NCBI RefSeq assembly: GCF_016613415.1
Contig: NZ_JACWCT010000129.1
Coordinates: 1 to 50,146, forward strand
DNA length: 50,146 nt
Source of the DNA: Methylobacterium ajmalii
GTDB taxonomy: Bacteria > Pseudomonadota > Alphaproteobacteria > Rhizobiales > Beijerinckiaceae
Direction of reading: 5' to 3'
In this document: piece by piece, positions 44,780 through 50,146 of the stretch
Position numbering within the stretch: the first letter of the stretch is position 1
How the letters are laid out: every line of letters starts with the position of its first letter
Made by a program: the position numbers and the translations under genes
Notes under the pieces: generated by a model
Database searches by the model: none
What the model saw: the letters and a program-made list of their open reading frames with translations, nothing else
What the model was told of the DNA's origin: nothing

Positions 44780-45837
44780 GCGCGACGACCCTGAAGACCC
44801 CGAACGAGAGCACCAAGTCGGCCCAGGAAACCACGTTCCTGAGTCCGCGCTTCTACACCACCAACTTCGAGGAGCTCGACCGCACGAATGTCGAGCCGGT
44901 GCGGGCCGAGTGGGACGTGCTCCTCGCCGAGATGCGCTCGGACCCCAACAAGCGCCACTTCGTGCGCAATTCCGACTTCGACCTCGACCTGTCGGGCCTC
45001 GACCCGGAGCTGCGCAAGGAATTCCTCGACTTCCTCGTCTCGTCGATCACCGCCGAGTTCTCGGGCTGCGTGCTCTACGCCGAGATGCGCAAGCGCGCCA
45101 AGAACAAGGACATCCGCGAGCTCTTCGCCTTCATGAGCCGCGACGAGGCGCGCCACGCCGGCTTCATCAACGACACGCTGAAGGATTTCGGCGTCGGCAT
45201 CGATCTCGGCTTCCTCACGAAGGCCAAGAAGTACACCCATTTCCGGCCGAAATTCATCTTCTACGCGACCTACCTGTCGGAGAAGATCGGTTACGCCCGC
45301 TACATCACGATCTTCCGCCACCTCGAGCGTAATCCGGACAACCGCTTCCACCCGATCTTCAAGTGGTTCGAGAAGTGGTGCAACGACGAGTTCCGCCACG
45401 GCGAAGCATTCGCGCTCCTGATGCGGGCGAACCCCAAGCTCCTCACCGGCATCAACTACTACTGGATCAAGTTCTTCCTGCTCGCCGTGTTCTGCACGAT
45501 GTACGTGCGCGACCAGTGCCGGCCGGCCTTCCACAAGGCGCTCGGGATCGACCCGAAGGAGTACGACTTCCAGGTCTTTGCCATCACCTCCGAGATCTCG
45601 CGCCAGGTCTTTCCGCTTACCCTCGATCTCGACAATCCGGGCTTCCGGGCAGGCCTCGAACGCCTGCTCACCTGTGCCCGCGGCATCGAGGAGGCCAAGG
45701 CGCAGGGCGGCCTGATCGGCAGGATCAAGCATGCCGGCCACGCCGCCAGGGCGGCCCTGGCTTTCGGCCGGCTGATGGTGATGCCGGCGAAGGCCAACCC
45801 GATGCCAGCGCAGATCCGCCTCAGCCCCGCCTGGTAG
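44776..45837 (+). CDS. acsF: Mg-protoporphyrin IX monomethyl ester (oxidative) cyclase, aerobic type
   Basis: This 353-residue ferritin-like di-iron oxygenase forms the isocyclic ring E with O2. Iron-ligand motifs are EFSGCVLYAEM, SRDEARHAGF and CNDEFRHGEAF (E...DExRH type). PRFYTTNFEELDR is the AcsF N-terminal mark. It is the O2-dependent route; the anaerobic BchE is not in this window. It overlaps the small upstream gene by 4 bp; puhE follows after 7 bp. Confidence 0.96.
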   Translation: MSATTLKTPNESTKSAQETTFLSPRFYTTNFEELDRTNVEPVRAEWDVLLAEMRSDPNKRHFVRNSDFDLDLSGLDPELRKEFLDFLVSSITAEFSGCVLYAEMRKRAKNKDIRELFAFMSRDEARHAGFINDTLKDFGVGIDLGFLTKAKKYTHFRPKFIFYATYLSEKIGYARYITIFRHLERNPDNRFHPIFKWFEKWCNDEFRHGEAFALLMRANPKLLTGINYYWIKFFLLAVFCTMYVRDQCRPAFHKALGIDPKEYDFQVFAITSEISRQVFPLTLDLDNPGFRAGLERLLTCARGIEEAKAQGGLIGRIKHAGHAARAALAFGRLMVMPAKANPMPAQIRLSPAW

Positions 45838-45844
45838 CGCCCGC

Positions 45845-46627
45845 ATGTCCGACTACGCCGCGCCCATCCTCTATGCCGTCGTGATCTGGTGGTTTTTGAC
45901 CGGGGCGATCCTCTGGCTGAACCACCGGCCGCGCCGCACCCATGCCTGGAGCTTCGGCGCGACGACCGTGGCGCTCTTCGGAGCGCTGTGGGTGATCGGC
46001 TGGAGCACCAACCAGGAGAGCGAGGCGGGGGCCTACGCGGCCTTCACGGCGGCCCTGATCGTCTGGGGCTGGCAGGAGATGGCCTTCTACATGGGCTATG
46101 TCGCCGGCCCCCGGCGCACCCCGGGCGTTCCCACCGACCGGGGGCTCGCCCGGTTCGGCGCGGCCGCCGCGACCAACCTCTGGCACGAGGCGGCGATCAT
46201 CCTCGGCTTTGCCGCCATCGCCTGGCTCACGGCGGGCGGACCGAACCGGATGGCGCTCTGGACCTACCTGGTGCTGTGGGGGATGAACCTCAGCGCCCGG
46301 CTCAACCTGTTCCTCGGCGTGCGCAACCTTCATGCCGAGTTCCTGCCCGAACACCTTCGTTACCTCGGCAGCTTCTTCCGTCGCGCGCCGATGAACGCGC
46401 TGTTTCCGGTGGCGATGATCCTCGCCACCGGCTTCCTGCTGGTGCTGCTCCACCCCGCCGTCACCGAGAGCGCCTCGGCCTTCAAGCGCTCCGGCCACAC
46501 CATGATGGCGACCCTGATGGCGCTCGCCATTTTGGAGCACGGCTTCCTGATGCTGCCCTTGCCCTCCGCCGCGCTCTGGGGCTGGGGGCTGCCCGCCCGC
46601 CGCCCCGGGGCCGACGCCGCGCCGTGA
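45845..46627 (+). CDS. puhE: Photosynthetic complex assembly protein PuhE (DUF3623)
   Basis: This 260-residue membrane protein has about seven hydrophobic helices. Typical PuhE stretches are YAVVIWWFLTGAILWLNHRP, TNLWHEAAIILGF and ARLNLFLGVRNLHAEFLPEHL. In Rhodobacter, PuhE restrains bacteriochlorophyll production and affects reaction-centre assembly. Its place between acsF and hemA agrees with the puhE-hemA order of other alphaproteobacteria. Confidence 0.92.
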   Translation: MSDYAAPILYAVVIWWFLTGAILWLNHRPRRTHAWSFGATTVALFGALWVIGWSTNQESEAGAYAAFTAALIVWGWQEMAFYMGYVAGPRRTPGVPTDRGLARFGAAAATNLWHEAAIILGFAAIAWLTAGGPNRMALWTYLVLWGMNLSARLNLFLGVRNLHAEFLPEHLRYLGSFFRRAPMNALFPVAMILATGFLLVLLHPAVTESASAFKRSGHTMMATLMALAILEHGFLMLPLPSAALWGWGLPARRPGADAAP

Positions 46628-46674
46628 CCACCGAAAGAAACCGACCACAAGAACACCGCACGAGGGGACGCCCG

Positions 46675-47886
46675 ATGGACTACGAAGCGCACTTCTCCGC
46701 CGCTCTCCAGGGTCTGCACCGCGAGGGCCGCTACCGGGTCTTCACCGATCTGGAGCGGCAGGCCGGCCGGTTCCCCTACGCCACCCAGCACGGCGCCCAC
46801 GGCACCCGCGAGGTGACCGTGTGGTGCTCGAACGACTATCTCGGCATGGGCCAGCACCCGGCGGTGACCGGCGCCATGCACGAGGCGATCGACCGCTGCG
46901 GCGCCGGCGCGGGCGGCACCCGCAACATCTCGGGCACCAACCACTACCACGTGCTCCTCGAGCAGGAGCTCGCCGACCTGCACGGCAAGGAGGCGTCCCT
47001 CCTCTTCACCTCGGGCTACGTCTCGAACTGGGCCGGGCTCGGCACCCTCGCCTCGAAGCTGCCGGGCTGCGTCGTGTTCTCCGACGAGGGCAACCACGCC
47101 TCGATGATCGAGGGCATCCGCTCGAGCCGGGCCGAGCGCCACATCTTCCGTCACAACGATCCCGACGACCTCGACCGCAAGCTCCGTCTCGTCGATCCGA
47201 AGCTCCCGAAGCTCGTCGCCTTCGAATCGGTCTACTCGATGGACGGCGACATCGCGCCGATCGCCGAACTCTGCGACGTGGCCGAGGCGCACGGCGCCAT
47301 GACCTATCTCGACGAGGTCCACGCCGTCGGCCTCTACGGGCCCCGCGGCGGCGGCATCGCCGAGCGCGAGGGGCTGATGCACCGGCTCACGGTGATCGAG
47401 GGTACGCTCGGCAAGGCCTTCGCGGTCTCGGGCGGCTACATCGCGGCCTCGACCGCGCTCTGCGACTTCGTGCGCAGCTTCGCCTCGGGCTTCATCTTCA
47501 CCACCTCGCTGCCGCCGGCCATCGCGGCGGGCGCGGCGGCGAGCATCCGCCACCTCAAGGCGAGCGGCGCGGAGCGCGCCCGCCACCAGGACCGCGTCGC
47601 CGCGGTGCGCCGGCGGCTGTCGGCCATCGGCATCCCGCTCCTCGACAATCCGAGCCACATCGTGCCGGTGATGGTCGGCGATCCCGTACTGTGCAAGCAG
47701 ATCAGCGATACGCTGCTCGACGAGTTCGGCATCTACGTCCAGCCGATCAACTACCCGACGGTGGCCCGCGGCACCGAGCGCCTGCGGATCACGCCCTCGC
47801 CGCTGCACAGCGACGCCGACATCGATCACCTGGCCCTGGCGCTCGGAACGATCTGGGGCCGGATCGGGCTCGCCCGGGCGGCGTGA
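46675..47886 (+). CDS. hemA: 5-aminolevulinate synthase
   Basis: This 403-residue PLP enzyme condenses glycine and succinyl-CoA, the committed step of tetrapyrrole synthesis in alphaproteobacteria. Segments are CSNDYLGMGQHPAV, GAGGTRNISGTNHYH, YLDEVHAVGLYGPRGGG (PLP Asp) and the Schiff-base Lys in EGTLGKAFAVSGG. The ATG at 46675 follows GAGGGG. As the last gene of the superoperon it would couple precursor supply to pigment synthesis under PpsR control. Confidence 0.95.
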   Translation: MDYEAHFSAALQGLHREGRYRVFTDLERQAGRFPYATQHGAHGTREVTVWCSNDYLGMGQHPAVTGAMHEAIDRCGAGAGGTRNISGTNHYHVLLEQELADLHGKEASLLFTSGYVSNWAGLGTLASKLPGCVVFSDEGNHASMIEGIRSSRAERHIFRHNDPDDLDRKLRLVDPKLPKLVAFESVYSMDGDIAPIAELCDVAEAHGAMTYLDEVHAVGLYGPRGGGIAEREGLMHRLTVIEGTLGKAFAVSGGYIAASTALCDFVRSFASGFIFTTSLPPAIAAGAAASIRHLKASGAERARHQDRVAAVRRRLSAIGIPLLDNPSHIVPVMVGDPVLCKQISDTLLDEFGIYVQPINYPTVARGTERLRITPSPLHSDADIDHLALALGTIWGRIGLARAA

Positions 47887-47898
47887 GACGCGACATCT

Positions 47899-47928
47899 GA
47901 ACCCTCCCCCCTCTGCAGGGGAGGGTTC
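47899..47928 (+). terminator. Terminator candidate after hemA
   Basis: The 11-bp arms GAACCCTCCCC (47899-47909) and GGGGAGGGTTC (47918-47928) are exact complements with an 8-nt loop. The hairpin lies 12 bp after the hemA stop. It ends the superoperon or dampens readthrough into bchI; there is no T-run, only TCT. Confidence 0.65.
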
Positions 47929-48060
47929 TCTACGCGCGACCGTCTCGGCTACTCGATCGGTAGCGTGTGTCTCTGTCAGAAAAAATAGCCGTCAATTTCA
48001 TTAGACAATCGCGACGTCCCGGCCGATCCTGCCCGTACTCCATCCGCGAGGACCCGCACC

Positions 48061-49176
48061 GTGGCCCCCACCCAATCGGCCCTGTCCCGGCGGGCGTCCA
48101 AGCCGGGCTTCCCGAAGCCGACCGTCGTGGATTCCGCCGCTCTCGCCGAGGCCGGACCGCGCCCGGCCTATCCGTTCGCGGCCATCGTCGGGCAGGAGGC
48201 GATGCGCCGCGCGCTCCTCGTCTCGGCGGTCGATCCGGCGGTCGGCGGGGTGCTGGTCTTCGGCGACCGCGGTACCGGCAAGTCCACCGCCGTGCGGGCG
48301 CTCGCCGCCCTGCTGCCGCCGATGCGGGCGGTGGCGGGCTGCCCCTATGCCTGCGATCCGGTCGAGGCCGCGGCGATGTGCCAGGCCTGCGCCGCCCGCC
48401 GGGGGCAGGGCCTCGCGGTGAGGACCGTGCCGGTGCCGGTGGTCGACCTGCCGCTCGGCGCCACCGAGGACCGGGTCGTCGGGGCGCTCGACATCGGCCG
48501 GGCGCTCGGGGCCGGCGAGAAGGCGTTCGAGCCGGGGCTGCTCGCCCGCGCCAATCGCGGCTTCCTCTATATCGACGAGGTCAATCTGCTCGAGGACCAC
48601 CTCGTCGACCTGCTGCTCGACGTGGCGGCGTCCGGGGTCAACACCGTCGAGCGCGAGGGCCTGAGCCTGCGCCACCCGGCGCGCTTCGTCCTCGTCGGCA
48701 GCGGCAACCCGGAGGAGGGCGAATTGCGCCCGCAGCTCCTCGACCGCTTCGGGCTCGCCGTCACCGTGACGACGCCGACCGATCTTCCCACCCGTATCGC
48801 CATCGTGCGCCGGCGCGACGCCTACGAGCGCGACCCCGCCGCCTTCGCGGCCGAGTGGGCGGGCGAGGAAGCACGGCTGTCGGGCCAGATCCTGGCGGCG
48901 CGGGCGCACCTGCCGGAGGTCGCGGTGCCGGACGCGATCCTGGAGGCGGCGGCCCGGCTGTGCCTGGCGCTCGGCACCGACGGGTTGCGCGGCGAGCTGA
49001 CCCTGATGCGCACCGCCCGGGCGCTGGCGAGCCTCGACGGCGCGGCGACCGTCACCCTCGATCACCTGCGCGAGGTCGCCCCGAGCGCCCTGGGCCACCG
49101 CCTGCGCCGCAACCCCCTCGACGAGGCCGGCTCCGAGGCGCGGATCGCCCGCGCCCTCGCCGAGGTCGTCGGGTGA
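48061..49176 (+). CDS. bchI: Magnesium chelatase subunit I
   Basis: This 371-residue AAA+ ATPase forms rings with BchD to drive Mg insertion by BchH. Walker A is GDRGTGKSTAVRAL, Walker B is FLYIDEVNLLEDHLVDLLLD, sensor-1 is LVGSGNPEEGELRPQLLDRFG, and the arginine finger region follows. GTG start with a GAGGA sequence upstream. A 174-bp gap with a terminator-like hairpin separates it from hemA. I find no TGT-N12-ACA site in that gap. Confidence 0.95.
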   Translation: MAPTQSALSRRASKPGFPKPTVVDSAALAEAGPRPAYPFAAIVGQEAMRRALLVSAVDPAVGGVLVFGDRGTGKSTAVRALAALLPPMRAVAGCPYACDPVEAAAMCQACAARRGQGLAVRTVPVPVVDLPLGATEDRVVGALDIGRALGAGEKAFEPGLLARANRGFLYIDEVNLLEDHLVDLLLDVAASGVNTVEREGLSLRHPARFVLVGSGNPEEGELRPQLLDRFGLAVTVTTPTDLPTRIAIVRRRDAYERDPAAFAAEWAGEEARLSGQILAARAHLPEVAVPDAILEAAARLCLALGTDGLRGELTLMRTARALASLDGAATVTLDHLREVAPSALGHRLRRNPLDEAGSEARIARALAEVVG

Positions 49177-50146
49177 GCGCCAGCCCCGACGCGACCTGGC
49201 TCCAGGCCTGCCGCGCGGCGGCGCTCCTCGCCCTCGATCCCGCAGGCACCGGGGTCGTGCTGCGGGCCCGGCCCGGCCCGGTGCGGGAGGCCTGGCTCGA
49301 CCGGCTGCGCGCCCTCCTTCCCGCCGGCGCACCGGTGACGCGCCTGCCGGCGGGCATCGCCGACGACGCTCTCCTCGGCGGGCTCGACCTGCCGGCCACC
49401 CTGCGGACCGGACGCCCGGTGGCGCAGGCGGGCCTGCTCGCCCGCAGCGACGGCGGCGTGGTGCTGGTGCCGATGGCCGAGCGGCTGGCGCCCGGCACCG
49501 CTGCGCGGATCGCCCAGGGGCTCGATGCCGGCGCCGTCGAGGTCGCGCGCGACGGCGTCGCGACCCGTTGCCCGGCCCGCTTCGGCCTCGTGCTCCTCGA
49601 CGAGGGGGAGGGCGACGACGAGGCCGTGCCGGCCGGCCTCGCCGACCGGATCGCCCTCCATCTCGACCTCGACGCGGTGCCCGTCGGTGCGCTGACGGCC
49701 GCCCTACCGCTCCGCGACCTTGCGGCTGCCCGTGCCGCCGACCCCGATACCCCGCCCGACGCGTCCGAAACCCTCTGCGCCCTCGCGACGCGCCTCGGGA
49801 TCGCCTCGTTGCGCGCACCGCTCCTCGCCCTGCGCGTCGCGCGGCTGCACGCGGCCCTGGAGGGCCGCGCGGTGGGCGAGGCCGACCTCGCCGCCGCGGC
49901 CGCCCTCGTGCTCGCCCCCCGCGCCCGGGCCTGGCCGCAGGAGGAGGAGCAGGACGAGCGGACGGGAGAGGACGCGCCGCCCGCCGAAGAGGCCGAGGGC
50001 GACGACGACCGGCACGAGGGCCGGCAGGAAGGTGAGGACCGTCTCCTCGCCGCGGTCGCCGCCAGCCTGCCGCCCGGCCTCCTCGCGCGCGTGCTCGCCG
50101 GGGACGGACCGCGCATCCGCAGCGCCGGTGCCGGCCGCGCCGGGGC
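49173..50146 (+). CDS. bchD: Magnesium chelatase subunit D (partial, cut by window end)
   Basis: The frame opens with GTG 49173, overlapping the bchI stop (GTGA), and runs to the window edge. The N-terminal inactive AAA+ domain is recognisable (TRLPAGIADDALLGGLDLPATL, RPVAQAGLLARSDGGVVLVPMAERL). An acidic Glu/Asp-rich linker follows near 49930-50035 (EEEQDERTGEDAPPAEEAE). The integrin-I domain with its MIDAS motif would lie beyond the window. BchD bridges BchI rings to BchH. Confidence 0.93.
   Translation, partial: MSASPDATWLQACRAAALLALDPAGTGVVLRARPGPVREAWLDRLRALLPAGAPVTRLPAGIADDALLGGLDLPATLRTGRPVAQAGLLARSDGGVVLVPMAERLAPGTAARIAQGLDAGAVEVARDGVATRCPARFGLVLLDEGEGDDEAVPAGLADRIALHLDLDAVPVGALTAALPLRDLAAARAADPDTPPDASETLCALATRLGIASLRAPLLALRVARLHAALEGRAVGEADLAAAAALVLAPRARAWPQEEEQDERTGEDAPPAEEAEGDDDRHEGRQEGEDRLLAAVAASLPPGLLARVLAGDGPRIRSAGAGRAG

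Noticed and set aside
47960..47998. TGT-rich stretch before bchI considered as a PpsR site
   Set aside because: None of the three TGT triplets is followed by ACA after 12 bp.

Overview
The window is a very GC-rich alphaproteobacterial chromosome segment. Codon use, dispersed palindromic elements, a split aerobic-type photosynthesis cluster and the catabolic neighbours together suggest a Methylobacterium-like aerobic anoxygenic phototroph of the Rhizobiales/Hyphomicrobiales; this assignment is inference. No tRNA, rRNA, CRISPR array, transposase or phage gene was recognised.

Region 1 (1-11.5 kb) is accessory metabolism. It opens with a 5'-truncated branched-chain amino acid-type substrate-binding protein and a LivF-type ATPase. 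A leftward operon follows: isovaleryl-CoA dehydrogenase, methylcrotonyl-CoA carboxylase beta and alpha subunits, a MaoC-type hydratase and a CitE-type (HpcH/HpaI) CoA lyase. This has the layout of the mycobacterial Rv2498c-Rv2502c leucine operon, in which MaoC and CitE proteins take the place of the usual LiuC hydratase and LiuE HMG-CoA lyase. A promoter with a palindrome in its spacer precedes it. Next come an isolated ruvC, a TauE/SafE transporter and a DUF1989 protein, separated by palindromic intergenic elements.

Region 2 (11.5-25.6 kb) is aromatic and amide catabolism. It holds a fused indolepyruvate ferredoxin oxidoreductase, a formamidase/acetamidase family protein divergent from an amidohydrolase, and paaX followed by paaABCDE (phenylacetyl-CoA epoxidase). 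A 9-bp-arm inverted repeat lies in front of paaA. A tri-haem cytochrome c with a small membrane protein faces the paa operon.

Region 3 (25.8-50.1 kb) is photosynthesis. The leftward genes are aerR/ppaA, ppsR, bchG, a PucC-family carrier, bchP and tspO. The rightward superoperon is bchF-bchN-bchB-bchH-bchL-bchM-lhaA-puhA-puhB-puhC-(99-aa protein)-acsF-puhE-hemA, mostly joined by 1-4 bp start/stop overlaps. bchI and bchD (cut by the window end) follow. Two perfect TGT-N12-ACA PpsR-type operators, each containing a TTGACA -35-like hexamer, sit before bchF and before bchG. They suggest that the repressor encoded here controls both operons. Together these genes make 5-aminolevulinate, insert Mg, methylate and cyclise the macrocycle, reduce it through the light-independent reductase, hydrate and esterify the product, and supply the reaction-centre H subunit and assembly factors. 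The crt, puf and bchXYZ genes are not in the window.
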